This document shows, piece by piece, positions 20,777-29,842 of a DNA stretch of 64,000 nucleotides. The notes under the pieces were generated by a model. The model did not search any database. It was given only the letters and a program-made list of their open reading frames with translations, and had not been told where the DNA came from. The position numbers and the translations under genes were made by a program. Source of the stretch: Desulfonatronum thioautotrophicum. GTDB taxonomy: Bacteria > Desulfobacterota > Desulfovibrionia > Desulfovibrionales > Desulfonatronaceae. The DNA lies in assembly GCF_000934745.1 (NCBI RefSeq), contig NZ_JYNO01000001.1, positions 186,001-250,000 of the forward strand, in the 5' to 3' direction. Position 1 is the first letter of the stretch. Each line of letters opens with the position of its first letter.

Positions 20777-21627
20777 TCAAGCGCAAACTCATTCTTTCCC
20801 AGGTCCGGCGCGTGCCCATGCTCTCCAGCACCGTCCAGGAAGGGCTGCGCCTGTTGCGCGACCCCCAGATGGACATGGGCAGCCTGGCTCAAGCCCTGCA
20901 GCATGACCCAGGAATCACCGCCAATATCCTCCGCCTGGTCAACACCCCGTACTTCGGCTCCGTGAATCGGGTGAACAACCTCCGTGATGCAGTGGTTCGG
21001 CTGGGCGCGAAACGCGTCTCCCATTTGCTGCTCACCGTTGCCGTGACTCCCCGAATCAGTGGCGAACTGGCAGGTTACGACCAGGCTCCCTGCACCCTGC
21101 TGGAGCAGTCCCTGTCCATAGCCTTGGCCGCGGAACTGACTGCCGCCGAACTGTGCATCACCGCCCCTCCCCATACCTTTACCGCCGGCTTACTGGCCAA
21201 TATCGGCAAAATCGTAATCAACCAATTTCTGCATGGCGAGTACGACCAGGTCAACTCCCAGGTGGAACAAGAAAATTTGTCCTTCGAAGCCGCCGAACGG
21301 AACGTGCTGGGTGTCGACCACCCGGAAATCGGAGCCGAACTCCTGACCTTCTGGAACCTTCCGGAAGACCTCGTCCGGGTTGTTCGTCATTTTCGTGCTC
21401 CGGACAACTGTCCGGAGCATGATCTCACCTTGGACCTCGTCCACGTGGGTTCCATCGTGGCCTGCATGACCGGCATCGGCCAGGGGGTTGATGGCATGCA
21501 GTACCGTATCTCCGAAGCCGTTGTCCTGCGTCTCGGGCTGGACGAATCCATGGTCCAGAACGTCATGGTCAAGCTTGTGGATCATGTCGAAAAACTCAAG
21601 GAGGTTTTGCCGAAATGCGGAAAATAA
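20773..21627 (+). CDS. HDOD domain protein
   Basis: The 284-residue protein starts at a GTG that overlaps the CheD stop (GTGA) and has GGAGCG just upstream. An HDOD domain (a degenerate HD-type fold common in signalling proteins) fills most of it: VPMLSSTVQEGLRLLRDPQ, LAQALQHDPGITANILRLVNTPYFG and DAVVRLGAKRVSHLL are typical strings. HDOD proteins act as scaffolds or adaptors rather than proven phosphohydrolases. Its position between CheD and a patatin lipase, with overlaps on both sides, suggests a shared signalling role. Confidence 0.88.
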   Translation: MIKRKLILSQVRRVPMLSSTVQEGLRLLRDPQMDMGSLAQALQHDPGITANILRLVNTPYFGSVNRVNNLRDAVVRLGAKRVSHLLLTVAVTPRISGELAGYDQAPCTLLEQSLSIALAAELTAAELCITAPPHTFTAGLLANIGKIVINQFLHGEYDQVNSQVEQENLSFEAAERNVLGVDHPEIGAELLTFWNLPEDLVRVVRHFRAPDNCPEHDLTLDLVHVGSIVACMTGIGQGVDGMQYRISEAVVLRLGLDESMVQNVMVKLVDHVEKLKEVLPKCGK

Positions 21628-22580
21628 ACACTTTTTCCCGCCGAACATTCCTGATCGCGTCCGGAGCGCTCACCGCCACAGTGCCCCTTGCCTCGCTCAC
21701 AACCCTGGCGAAGGCGCAAAACTCCGACATTCCCACCTTGGGCCTGGCCCTGGGCTCCGGGGGGGCCAGTGGCTTGGCCCACATCCCCATGCTTGAGGTT
21801 CTCGATGAGCTGGACATCGTTCCCAAAGTCATCGCCGGCTCCAGTATCGGCGCCATCATCGGAGCGCTCTATGCATCCGGTCTTTCTGGTGCAGATTTAC
21901 GGCGGTTGGCGTCCGACTTCGCACCTGAAGACAAACATTTCATGCGCAACCTGATCCAGGGCAGTGCCGGCCTGAGTTTGATGGACCTGATCCGACTCGA
22001 CCTGGACGACGGCGGCCTGCTGGACAGCGACGGCTTTCTCGACTTTTTAGAGACGAAGCTCGATGGCTCCACCTTTGAGGATCTGCCCATCCCCCTGAAA
22101 CTCGTGGCGGCGGACTTTTGGAAACGGGAGCAGGTCATCCTGGACAAGGGGCCGCTGATTCCGGCGATCAAGGCCAGCATGGCCGTCCCGGGGCTGTTTG
22201 CCCCGGTGCCGCTGGACGGTCACCTGCTGGTGGACGGCGGCACGGTGAACCCCCTCCCGTTTGACCTCATCGACGCTGATTGCGACCTGACCGTGGCCGT
22301 GGACGTCTCCGGCGGCAAGGCTGGGCAGGAAGAAGAAAAGCCGGACGTTCTGGATGCCCTGTTCAACACATTTGAAATCATGCAGCAAGCCATCACCAGG
22401 GAAAAAATGAAACACATCACTCCGGGTATACTGGTTCAACCCGAAACATCCGGCATCCGCTTGCTGCACTTTTACAAAGCTGGAGAGATCTTCTCCCAGT
22501 CCGCATCCGCGGCCGAGGAGCTGAAATCCGCCCTGCGTGAACATCTGCGGAACAATTCCGGGAACAATCGGAGCTCGTAA
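21615..22580 (+). CDS. Patatin-like phospholipase, Tat-exported
   Basis: The 321-residue protein opens with a twin-arginine signal (SRRTFLIASG at residues 8-17, hydrophobic stretch to about 35). The patatin domain shows the oxyanion-type GSGGASG, the nucleophile elbow GSSIG and the Asp dyad residue in LVDGGTVNPLP. It should hydrolyse lipid acyl chains outside the cytoplasm. It overlaps the HDOD gene by 13 bp. A periplasmic folded lipase translated with two cytoplasmic signalling proteins is unusual. Confidence 0.9.
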   Translation: MRKINTFSRRTFLIASGALTATVPLASLTTLAKAQNSDIPTLGLALGSGGASGLAHIPMLEVLDELDIVPKVIAGSSIGAIIGALYASGLSGADLRRLASDFAPEDKHFMRNLIQGSAGLSLMDLIRLDLDDGGLLDSDGFLDFLETKLDGSTFEDLPIPLKLVAADFWKREQVILDKGPLIPAIKASMAVPGLFAPVPLDGHLLVDGGTVNPLPFDLIDADCDLTVAVDVSGGKAGQEEEKPDVLDALFNTFEIMQQAITREKMKHITPGILVQPETSGIRLLHFYKAGEIFSQSASAAEELKSALREHLRNNSGNNRSS

Positions 22581-22715
22581 TCAAATGCAATCCCCATGGT
22601 TCTGGGGCATCACGCCGACACCAGGGCTGTACTGGATCAAAATGCAACAAGTCCCCTGGGAATTCATCGCATGATCAACATATGAGTCGGTCATGCTGGG
22701 TGATGGCTTCAGGTG

Positions 22716-22733
22716 ACAAATGCGATAATTTGT
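22716..22733 (+). promoter_or_regulatory. Palindrome overlapping a possible -10 element upstream of hisH
   Basis: ACAAAT and ATTTGT flank GCGATA, giving an 18-base palindrome that contains TGCGATAAT, the same extended -10-like string seen before the chemoreceptor. It lies 91 bases before hisH. It could be an operator over a promoter; no regulator is evident. Confidence 0.25.
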
Positions 22734-22824
22734 GATTGGAACAGTGCCGGTCGCCACGAGGCGCACGGGACGGGGCGCTGGGCTCCGTTATCGGCACCGC
22801 GAAACGGAGAGGAAAGGAGCATGC

Positions 22825-23466
22825 ATGCTGGCCATTTTGGATTATGAGGCGGGAAACCAGACCAGTGTTCGTCGGGCACTGGACTTCCTGGATATCCCGT
22901 GTGCGATCACTGCGGAACCAAATGCCTTGCTGCACGCGGACGGAGTGATCTTTCCCGGGGTTGGGGCAGCCGGCCAGGCCATGGCCGAACTCAGCAGCAA
23001 GGGACTCGATGCTGTCCTCAGCGAGGTAATCCGTTCGGGAAAGCCCCTATTGGGTATCTGTGTCGGTTGCCAGATTCTGCTGGACTACAGTGCGGAAAAC
23101 GATACCCGGACACTGGGCATCCTTCCCGGAGAGTGCCGGCGCTTCGACCCAACCTGGACGGATGAAGACGGCCGAAACCTGATCATTCCGCACATGGGCT
23201 GGAACGGGCTGCATCGCAAGCAAGAATGCGCTCTGCTGAACAATGTCCCCTTGGAGGCCGAGTTCTATTTTGTCCACAGCTACTTTCCGGTACCGTCTCC
23301 GGAACTGGTGCTGGCAACAACTGTCTACGGTCAGGAGTTCGCCTCGCTATTTGGACGCCCAGGCCTGTGGGCCACCCAATTCCACCCGGAAAAAAGCGGT
23401 CGCCCCGGATTGACGTTGCTCGCCAATTTTCATGCCTACTGCAAGGAGGTGGTCCATGCTCAGTAA
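22825..23466 (+). CDS. hisH: Imidazole glycerol phosphate synthase, glutaminase subunit
   Basis: This 213-residue class I glutamine amidotransferase makes ammonia for HisF in histidine synthesis. The nucleophile is Cys79 in LGICVGCQ, and the His-Glu pair is in TQFHPEKSG. The N-terminus [15 protein letters not shown] is the family's usual one. The ATG at 22825 has AAAGGAGC directly upstream, so the open frame from 22732 is not used. It overlaps hisF by 11 bp, as expected for subunits of one enzyme. Confidence 0.95.
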   Translation: MLAILDYEAGNQTSVRRALDFLDIPCAITAEPNALLHADGVIFPGVGAAGQAMAELSSKGLDAVLSEVIRSGKPLLGICVGCQILLDYSAENDTRTLGILPGECRRFDPTWTDEDGRNLIIPHMGWNGLHRKQECALLNNVPLEAEFYFVHSYFPVPSPELVLATTVYGQEFASLFGRPGLWATQFHPEKSGRPGLTLLANFHAYCKEVVHAQ

Positions 23467-24235
23467 GCGGATCATTCCGTGCCTGGATGTCCGGGACGGA
23501 CGCCTGACCAAGGGGATCAAATTCAAAGGCAACGTGGATATCGGCGACCCCGTGGACATGGCCAAGTTCTATTCCGATGAAGGAGCCGATGAACTGGTCT
23601 TCTACGACATTACGGCCTCCAGCGAGGGCCGGGGGATTATGCTTCGGGTCGTGGAGGAAGTGGCCTCCAAGACCTTTATTCCTTTCTCGGTTGGAGGCGG
23701 CATCCGCAACGTCGCGGATATGCGGGCTGTACTGCTGGCCGGCGCGGAGAAAATTTCCGTCAACTCCGCGGCAGTCCGCGCGCCGGAGATCATATCCCAG
23801 GGCGCCGCGGCCTTCGGCTCGCAATGCGTCGTCGTGGGCATGGACGTGCTCAAGGTGGCGACCACCCCGGACATCCCTTCAGGCTACGAGGTGGTCATTC
23901 ACGGCGGGCGTACACCCACGGGAATCGATGCACTGGCCTGGGCCAAACAGGTTCAGGAATTGGGTGCCGGAGAAATCTGTCTCAATTCCATTGACGCGGA
24001 TGGAACCAAGGAGGGGTATGAATTGACCCTGACCCGGCTGATCGCCGAGTCCGTGTCCATACCGGTGATCGCCTCCGGCGGGGCGGGACGGCCGGAACAT
24101 TTGGCGGACGCCGTCACCCAGGGCCTGGCCTCCGCCGCGCTGATTGCGTCCATTGTGCATTACGGAGAGTATACGATCCGGGAAATCAAGAATATCCTTG
24201 CCCAGCGCGGGGTGAAGGTCCGCGAGGTGTGGTGA
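23456..24235 (+). CDS. hisF: Imidazole glycerol phosphate synthase, cyclase subunit
   Basis: This 259-residue TIM-barrel protein combines PRFAR with ammonia from HisH to give IGP and AICAR, linking histidine and purine synthesis. The two catalytic aspartates are present at Asp11 ([10 protein letters not shown]) and Asp130 (VVGMDV). The phosphate-binding loops SVGGGIRN and [10 protein letters not shown] are intact. AAGGAGG precedes the ATG at 23456 inside hisH. Other his genes are not adjacent. Confidence 0.96.
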   Translation: MLSKRIIPCLDVRDGRLTKGIKFKGNVDIGDPVDMAKFYSDEGADELVFYDITASSEGRGIMLRVVEEVASKTFIPFSVGGGIRNVADMRAVLLAGAEKISVNSAAVRAPEIISQGAAAFGSQCVVVGMDVLKVATTPDIPSGYEVVIHGGRTPTGIDALAWAKQVQELGAGEICLNSIDADGTKEGYELTLTRLIAESVSIPVIASGGAGRPEHLADAVTQGLASAALIASIVHYGEYTIREIKNILAQRGVKVREVW

Positions 24236-24241
24236 ATCGGA

Positions 24242-24742
24242 TTATTCAGGATCATCTACCGGGACAGCGTCGTAGGTTCCGCCGCGTCCCCCGGATTTAT
24301 GTATCAGGCGGCAGGGACCGATGACGATATCCTTCTGCACGGCCTTGCACATGTCATAGATGGTCAATGCGGCCATTTGCACCGCTGTCAGGGCCTCCAT
24401 TTCAGCCCCGGTGCGATCCAGGCAGCGGATTTCCGATTCGATCACGATCCGTTGCCGCTGCACATCCACATTGAAGCGCAAGTCCACGTAGGCCAGATTC
24501 AGGCTGTGACAGAGGGGTATCATGTCCGCGGTCCGTTTGGCCGCCATGATCCCGGCGATCTTGGCCGTGGCCAGCACGTCTCCCTTGGGCAGGGCCTTGG
24601 CCATGAGCAGGTCCAGGGTCTTGGCTGAAAGGATGACTTCACCCCTGGCCATGGCCAAGCGCTGGGTCTGCTCTTTGGCACCCACGTCGACCATGGTCAG
24701 TTCCCCGTCCTCGGTCAGATGCGAAAATGTCTCGTTCATCAC
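24242..24742 (-). CDS. moaC: Cyclic pyranopterin monophosphate synthase
   Basis: This 166-residue enzyme converts the MoaA product to cPMP in molybdenum cofactor synthesis. Family strings [27 protein letters not shown] and [21 protein letters not shown] hold the active-site Lys, Asp and His. It starts three bases after the end of dnaJ and forms the tail of an rpoZ-dnaJ-moaC unit. The sulfur carrier at 11616 is more likely a tRNA-thiolation protein than its MoaD. Confidence 0.95.
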   Translation of the reverse strand: MMNETFSHLTEDGELTMVDVGAKEQTQRLAMARGEVILSAKTLDLLMAKALPKGDVLATAKIAGIMAAKRTADMIPLCHSLNLAYVDLRFNVDVQRQRIVIESEIRCLDRTGAEMEALTAVQMAALTIYDMCKAVQKDIVIGPCRLIHKSGGRGGTYDAVPVDDPE

Positions 24743-24745
24743 AGG

Positions 24746-25852
24746 CTATCCCTTGACCGCTTCCTTGGCCTTCTCAAAAAAACGTTTCACTTTTTTCATG
24801 GGCCGCTCCTCTTCCAGTCGGGCGAACTCCCTGAGCAATTCCTCCTGCTTGCCGGTCAACTTGGTGGGAGTCTTGACCTGAACCTCCACCAGAAGATCAC
24901 CACGATGGGTACTGCCCAGGTGGGGCAAGCCCATGCCGGAAATCTGAAATACATGTCCGCTCTGGGTCCCTCTGGGAATGTCCATGGGAACCGGATCTTC
25001 CAGGGTCGGCACGTCAATGCGCGCTCCCAGGGCGGCGTCCACGAAGCTGATCTCTTTTTTGACCACGAGATTTTGCCCCTGACGGCGAAAAATCTCATCC
25101 TCCTCCACATGGACGACCACATAGAGATCACCGGGCGGCCCGCCATGCAGGCCTGGCTCTCCTTCCCCGCGCAACCGCAGACGGCTGCCGTTGTCCACTC
25201 CCGCGGGAATCCGAACCTTCAGCTCACGGGTTTTGCGGACAATCCCCCGACCACGGCACTCCCGACAAGGCGAGGTAATGATTTCTCCCTGCCCCTGACA
25301 AACCGGACAGGTGACGGCGAGACGGAAAAAGCCCTGGTTCTGAAACATCTGGCCCTGTCCGCCGCAATGCTGGCAGGTCTCGGGTTGCGTGCCCGGAGCC
25401 GCACCTGATCCCTCACAATCCCCGCAGACCTCGTTGCGTGGGATTTGGAGCTCGACTTCCGTTCCCTTGGCCGCGTCGCGGAAGGCCAGCGTCAAATTAT
25501 AGCGCAGATCGGCCCCGGCCTGCGGTCGCGGACCTCGGGAGCCGAAACCGAAAAACTCACCAAAAATATCACTGAACGTGGAAAAGATGTCCTCGTTGCT
25601 TCGAAAGCCCTGGAACCCGGAATTATTCAATCCCTCGTGGCCAAAGCGGTCATAATGGGTACGTTTTTGCTGATCTCGTAACACTTCATAGGCTTCAGCC
25701 GCCTCCTTGAAACGAACTTCAGCCTGGGGATCATCCGGATTGCGGTCCGGATGATATTTCATGGCCAAACGGCGATAGGCTTTTTTGATCTCCTCATCCG
25801 AGGCATCTCGAGCTACACCGAGGATATCGTAGAAATCCTTGCGACCAGCCAT
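24746..25852 (-). CDS. dnaJ: Chaperone DnaJ
   Basis: This 368-residue type I Hsp40 stimulates DnaK ATPase and delivers unfolded proteins. The J-domain has YHPDRNPDD (HPD). A short Gly/Phe linker (about residues 75-110) follows. Four zinc-binding repeats are [24 protein letters not shown] and CRECRGRG. The C-terminal substrate-binding domains are complete. The Gly/Phe region is short for the family. It lies two bases after rpoZ; dnaK is not present here. Confidence 0.96.
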   Translation of the reverse strand: MAGRKDFYDILGVARDASDEEIKKAYRRLAMKYHPDRNPDDPQAEVRFKEAAEAYEVLRDQQKRTHYDRFGHEGLNNSGFQGFRSNEDIFSTFSDIFGEFFGFGSRGPRPQAGADLRYNLTLAFRDAAKGTEVELQIPRNEVCGDCEGSGAAPGTQPETCQHCGGQGQMFQNQGFFRLAVTCPVCQGQGEIITSPCRECRGRGIVRKTRELKVRIPAGVDNGSRLRLRGEGEPGLHGGPPGDLYVVVHVEEDEIFRRQGQNLVVKKEISFVDAALGARIDVPTLEDPVPMDIPRGTQSGHVFQISGMGLPHLGSTHRGDLLVEVQVKTPTKLTGKQEELLREFARLEEERPMKKVKRFFEKAKEAVKG

Positions 25853-25854
25853 GA

Positions 25855-26076
25855 TTACTTCATCTGGCCGACAATGCCGGCTTCCTGGATGTCTTCAGCG
25901 GGCAACACCTTGCCCGCGGCAATTTCGCGCAATGCGGTGACGATTTCCTTATTGTCGCTCTCCACCAGCGGCTGATACCCTTTCCGGTATTGCTGCACCC
26001 GCTTGATGGCCATCTGCACCACCATGAATCGATTATCCACCTGCTGCAAACAGTCTTCAACAGTAATCCTGGCCAT
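25855..26076 (-). CDS. rpoZ: DNA-directed RNA polymerase omega subunit
   Basis: The 73-residue product matches Rpo[27 protein letters not shown] at the N-terminus and the helix [17 protein letters not shown]. Omega helps assemble and stabilise beta-prime and in many bacteria contributes to the ppGpp site. It is the first gene of a unit with dnaJ and moaC; the repeat-rich gap lies upstream. GGAGGG lies ten bases before the ATG. Confidence 0.93.
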   Translation of the reverse strand: MARITVEDCLQQVDNRFMVVQMAIKRVQQYRKGYQPLVESDNKEIVTALREIAAGKVLPAEDIQEAGIVGQMK

Positions 26077-26162
26077 ACACCCTCCCGAAGCAACTTTGAA
26101 TTCGAAAAACTTTACTATCTACCAACATGCAAAACCCAGGTCAACACCTGACCTGAGCAATG

Positions 26163-26424
26163 CCAGGGCATTTTTGCTCTGAAGTAATCACATGATTTAT
26201 TTAAAGATAACTTACCCTGTTTGGGACGGATCGACCGGCTTCGCCTGTTTGACTGAACCAGGAATCGTTCATCAAGCCGTTGCCGGGTGCTCAAAGCACA
26301 ACTTCCTGTTTTTATGGCGCAACGGCTTGATGTTCCGAGACCGGAGAAGGAGTTTCGAGCCGTTCCGAACAGGACAAGCAAGCCGTCTTTGCAAGAAAAA
26401 TTGGTGAGAACAAAAATGCCCTGG
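26163..26424 (+). repeat. Family B dispersed repeat, copy 2 (262 bp)
   Basis: The ends CCAGGGCATTTTTGCTCT (26163-26180) and AGAACAAAAATGCCCTGG (26407-26424) pair over 18 bp with one wobble. The interior closely matches 8529-8784, including the outer stem CCTGTTTGGGACGG / CCGTTCCGAACAGG and the perfect inner stem CATCAAGCCGTTGC / GCAACGGCTTGATG. The copies differ by scattered substitutions and small indels, with no conserved reading frame. Confidence 0.82.
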
Positions 26425-26585
26425 ACGCCTGGTCGTGCTCGGTTGCCGACTTTCCGGAAAATAGGTACCACCCCGCGGGAAGCAAGCCCTCTTGCTCCCC
26501 GTATCCGCTGAAGTTCTCGGATTCTCGGAGTGATACCATTTCCCCGCGCCAATCACCTAACTGAGTGTAAAATAGCCCTGATCCA

Positions 26586-26709
26586 CAGTCCGTTCAAAAA
26601 TCCCAAGAGCAAGGAGCAAAAGAAGTTCAAGGTCGAAGCGTACTAATTTATACGCGAGAGTTTGAACTTTTTGTAGTGACGCAGCAACTGGGAGTTTTTC
26701 AACGGACTA
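26586..26709 (-). repeat. Family A dispersed repeat, copy 2 (124 bp, inverted)
   Basis: CAGTCCGTT at 26586-26594 and AACGGACT at 26701-26708 bound a unit whose reverse complement matches copy 1 over its whole length, including GAAAAACTCCCA, GTTCAAACTCTC and the closing CTTGGG. It ends 17 bases before the next start codon, so the ribosome site GAAGGAG of that gene lies just outside it. Confidence 0.8.
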
Positions 26710-26726
26710 CGTGAAGGAGCCCATCC

Positions 26727-27476
26727 ATGAGTCGACTTGGCAAGTTGTCCTTTGCCCAGAAAAAATGCCTCGGCCCCACCGGCTTGCTGATGCAGCGCAC
26801 GGCCATGATCTGGCCCGGAGCCCGCATTGGCGTGGCCGTATCCGGAGGGGTCGACAGCTGGATTATGCTTCAGGTGCTCTTACTGCGCCAGCGCATCGTT
26901 CCGTTCCCTTTTGAATTGCTGGTCATTCACCTCAATCCGGGGTTTGACGTCACCAGCCACGCCCCCCTGGCGCCATGGGCCGCACTGCACGGCGTCGCCC
27001 TGCATGCGGAAACCACGGATTATGGACCCAAGGCCCATGGCCCGGAAAACAGAAAAAAATCACCCTGCTTTTTATGCAGCTGGAACCGTCGCAAACGCCT
27101 CTTCGAACTCTGCAAGCATTATGGATTGACACACCTGGCTTTGGGTCATAACGCTGATGACCTGGTGCAAACGTTCTTCATGAATTTGTTCCGCAACGGC
27201 AGAGTGGAAGGGCTGTCGCCCAAGGAAAACTACTTCGGGGGAGAACTGGTCCTGATTCGTCCGTTGCTCCTTCTGGAAAAACCGATGATCCGCCGGGCCG
27301 CCGCACAGTGGAACCTGCCTGTCTGGAGCAATCCCTGCCCATCGGCTACCTGCAGTGAACGATCTCGAACTGATGAATGGCTGCAATCCCATCTCGCCCA
27401 CAACACCGCCATGCATGGCAGCGTCTATGGCGCATTGAAGCGTTGGCAGCTTGACGTCCTCCACGGAAGCTCATAA
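26727..27476 (+). CDS. TtcA-like PP-loop tRNA-modifying ATPase
   Basis: The 249-residue protein has the PP-loop SGGVDSWIML near residue 39 and the ALGHNADDLVQTFFMNLFRNG segment typical of TtcA/TilS-type enzymes. The CFLCSWNRRKR motif after it matches the first cluster-binding CxxC of TtcA. A second cysteine set, NPCPSATC, is spaced differently from the TtcA pattern. It is about 60 residues shorter than E. coli TtcA. It probably thiolates tRNA with an iron-sulfur cluster; the exact position is not known. GAAGGAG lies upstream of the ATG at 26727. Confidence 0.82.
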   Translation: MSRLGKLSFAQKKCLGPTGLLMQRTAMIWPGARIGVAVSGGVDSWIMLQVLLLRQRIVPFPFELLVIHLNPGFDVTSHAPLAPWAALHGVALHAETTDYGPKAHGPENRKKSPCFLCSWNRRKRLFELCKHYGLTHLALGHNADDLVQTFFMNLFRNGRVEGLSPKENYFGGELVLIRPLLLLEKPMIRRAAAQWNLPVWSNPCPSATCSERSRTDEWLQSHLAHNTAMHGSVYGALKRWQLDVLHGSS

Positions 27477-27554
27477 ATTTTTTGGTGCAGTACATTTTCT
27501 TCAATTCACAGCTCCACTTCATGACATTTTCGGTCCAAAGCGCATCTTTCCATC

Positions 27555-27568
27555 TTATCGCGCGATAA
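27555..27568. promoter_or_regulatory. Perfect palindrome over a possible -10 element
   Basis: TTATCGCGCGATAA is a perfect 14-base palindrome, and its right half with the next T forms GATAAT, a -10-like box, 27 bases before the M23 peptidase start. A repressor site over the promoter is possible. No regulator is identified. Confidence 0.3.
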
Positions 27569-27595
27569 TGCACCCCAAAAACACCTGAGAGCAAA

Positions 27596-28501
27596 ATGAT
27601 CCGTAAAAAATACCAAATCCTGCTCCTGAAAGATAATGTCGGCACCTGCAGCACCTTCACACTTCGCGTCTGGGTCTGCCTCCTGGTCGTCGGCATCTTT
27701 GTCTCTTCATTGGTCCTGAACGCCCATTTCTACTCCACATCCCGGCACGTCAACGCTACCGAGGCCAAACTGCAAACCGCCCAAAACTCCCTGGAGCGCC
27801 AGCAACAACAGTTTTTGGTCCTGACCGAAAAACTGGAGGCCCTGGAGTCCCAAGTCCACCGTGTCGCGGACTTCAATGCCAAAGTCCGGGTCATGGCCAA
27901 CCTGGACCCTGGATATGTCCACCGAGAGACCTCCCTGGGAGGAACGGAACGGGGAGGCTTTTCCGGCCAGTACCCTACGGCCCATCGCCAGGAGCTGCTG
28001 GTCAGGAAAATGCACAGCTTTCTCGAACAGCTCCATACGGAAGCCAAGCTAGAGGAAGCCCGCCAGGAGGAACTGCTGGCCGCATTGCGGGACAACCGCG
28101 GCTTTTTCGCCTCCACCCCATCCATCTGGCCCACGGAAGGCTGGGTCACCTCTGAATTCGGCTACCGTCGTTCACCATTCACGGATCGACGGGAGATGCA
28201 TCGCGGCCTGGACATCGCCGGTCCCATCGGGACTCCGATCTATTCCACGGCCATGGGCACGGTGCTCTCCGCGGGCAAGGACGGCGCATACGGCAAGGCA
28301 GTGACCATCGACCATGGCGGGGGGATTGTCACCCTGTACGCCCATATGCACCGGATCATCGTCGCGGTGGAACAGGAAGTCAGTCGCGGGGAGCTGATCG
28401 GCTACATGGGCAATACCGGCCGAACCACCGGCCCGCACCTGCACTATGAAGTCCGCCTGAACGGCATCCCCGTGGATCCCATGCGCTACATCCTCAATTG
28501 A
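27596..28501 (+). CDS. M23 family metallopeptidase, membrane-anchored
   Basis: The 301-residue protein has one N-terminal membrane helix (about residues 22-42), a coiled-coil-like stretch around residues 50-85, and a C-terminal LytM/M23 domain. The zinc ligands are intact: HRGLDIAG (His and Asp) and HLHYEV. It therefore could cut peptidoglycan cross-bridges in the periplasm, as a DipM/MepM-like enzyme. The start follows CTGAGAGCAAA, a weak ribosome site. Confidence 0.92.
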   Translation: MIRKKYQILLLKDNVGTCSTFTLRVWVCLLVVGIFVSSLVLNAHFYSTSRHVNATEAKLQTAQNSLERQQQQFLVLTEKLEALESQVHRVADFNAKVRVMANLDPGYVHRETSLGGTERGGFSGQYPTAHRQELLVRKMHSFLEQLHTEAKLEEARQEELLAALRDNRGFFASTPSIWPTEGWVTSEFGYRRSPFTDRREMHRGLDIAGPIGTPIYSTAMGTVLSAGKDGAYGKAVTIDHGGGIVTLYAHMHRIIVAVEQEVSRGELIGYMGNTGRTTGPHLHYEVRLNGIPVDPMRYILN

Positions 28502-28828
28502 CGTCACGGCCGGCATTACCCCTCTCCGTTCCATCGTCCTCAGCCTGAGCAGGCTGTTTTTGCGAGGTTATCCATCCGAATGAAGGCTGGACAACCTCGC
28601 TGGCCATCGTCGGCAACACTTCGCCTGATCCCGGACCGCTACGGCCGCCCTCCCTCTTGTTCGTAATTTCACGAATATCGACGCATTTTCAACCGCATCC
28701 GCCGCTCGTTTACCGGCCAATATCTCCCTTTCATGGGAGAGCCTTGACGGCGACTTGTGACTCCATGCAAGAGTCTCCAATGGCAATCTGAGAGGAACCC
28801 CTCCCAAAACCTTCCAGCCAAGGAGAGC
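28502..28828. other. Intergenic region with two inverted repeats
   Basis: This 327-bp gap has no gene. A stem pairs 28562-28574 (GCGAGGTTATCCA) with 28588-28600 (TGGACAACCTCGC) with one mismatch; it lacks a following T-tract. A TTCGT-N6-ACGAA palindrome is at 28660-28675. Promoter signals for the TRAP operon should lie between here and 28828. Confidence 0.55.
28660..28675. promoter_or_regulatory. Possible operator upstream of the TRAP operon
   Basis: TTCGT and ACGAA flank six A/T-rich bases. The palindrome is 154 bases before the TAXI receptor gene. Its spacing is like that of many dimeric-regulator sites, but no family is recognised. Confidence 0.25.
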
Positions 28829-29821
28829 ATGATGAAGTCGAAACTGAAGATCGTCCTGATAGGACTGGCGCTGTTGGCCCTGTGCATCGGCACGTCACCG
28901 GCATCCGCCCAACGCAGTACCTTTCTGGCCTTTGGCGGTGGTCCCACCGGAGGCACGTTCAACTACTTCGCCAACGGCATCGCCATTTATCTCTCCAGAG
29001 CCCTGCCCAATGTGGAAATTTCCTCCGAGGGCTCGGGTGGTTCAGGAGAAAACCTGCGGCGTCTGCATGCCGGCCAGATAGATTTCGGTATTGTCTACTC
29101 CGGAGACGCCTATCTCGGCCGCGCCGGACAGCTGCCCAACGACGACCGACAATACACCAACGTCCGGACCATGGGGTACCTGTACGGTGCTCCGGCCCAG
29201 CTGGTCGTGCGCGCGGACGCCGGGATCACCTCGGCCAGGGATCTTGCCGGAAGACGCGTCGCCGTGGGCAATGCCGGCTCCGGGGCGGCCCTGGCAGCGG
29301 AACGCTTTTTCCGCCACATGGAACTCTGGGACGAGATCAGACCGCAGTTTCTGGGTTATTCCCCGGCTGCCTCGGCGTTCCGGGACGGCCAGATCGACGC
29401 CTTCTGGGTCCTTGTCGGCTATCCCAATGCCTCCATCATTGAAGCCGCTACCCAGACCAACATCGCTCTTGTGAATCTGCATTACGATGCCGAAGAAAGC
29501 GGTTTTTACGACGCCTTCCCCTTCTACGCCAGGGTCGAGATTCCAGCGGATACCTATCGCGGCCAGAGCGAGCCCGTAACCACCTTCCAGGACTCCACCT
29601 TCTGGATGACCCACGCCAATCTCAGCGACGACATTGTCTACGAATCCCTGAAGATCATCTACTCTCCGGAAGGCTTGCGACACATGGTCACGGCCCATGC
29701 CGCGGCCCGGGAAATGTCCATCGAAAGCGGATTGACCGGAGCCTCCGTCCCCCTGCATCCCGGAGCATACAAATTCTGGACCGAGCAGGGCCTGACCATC
29801 CCCGACGAACTCAAGCCTTAA
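28829..29821 (+). CDS. TAXI family TRAP transporter solute-binding protein
   Basis: The 330-residue periplasmic receptor has a signal peptide (hydrophobic core at about residues 6-20, cleavage near ASA). Its mature start, FLAFGGGPTGGTFNYFANGIA, is the TAXI signature, followed by VEISSEGSGGSGENLRRLHAGQIDFGIV. It delivers its ligand to the fused permease downstream; known TAXI ligands are mostly glutamate or organic acids, but this one is not predictable. AAGGAGAGC precedes the ATG at 28829. Confidence 0.94.
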   Translation: MMKSKLKIVLIGLALLALCIGTSPASAQRSTFLAFGGGPTGGTFNYFANGIAIYLSRALPNVEISSEGSGGSGENLRRLHAGQIDFGIVYSGDAYLGRAGQLPNDDRQYTNVRTMGYLYGAPAQLVVRADAGITSARDLAGRRVAVGNAGSGAALAAERFFRHMELWDEIRPQFLGYSPAASAFRDGQIDAFWVLVGYPNASIIEAATQTNIALVNLHYDAEESGFYDAFPFYARVEIPADTYRGQSEPVTTFQDSTFWMTHANLSDDIVYESLKIIYSPEGLRHMVTAHAAAREMSIESGLTGASVPLHPGAYKFWTEQGLTIPDELKP

Positions 29822-29842
29822 TCCCCACATAACTTGCCGGTT

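Larger units (their letters stand above)
26077..26726. other. Intergenic region with two repeat elements
   Basis: This 650-bp gap separates rpoZ and the TtcA-like gene, which point away from each other. It contains a family B repeat (26163-26424) and an inverted family A repeat (26586-26709). The bases between them show no gene. The rpoZ promoter should lie in the first 85 bases, which are A/T-rich, but I cannot define it. Confidence 0.7.
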
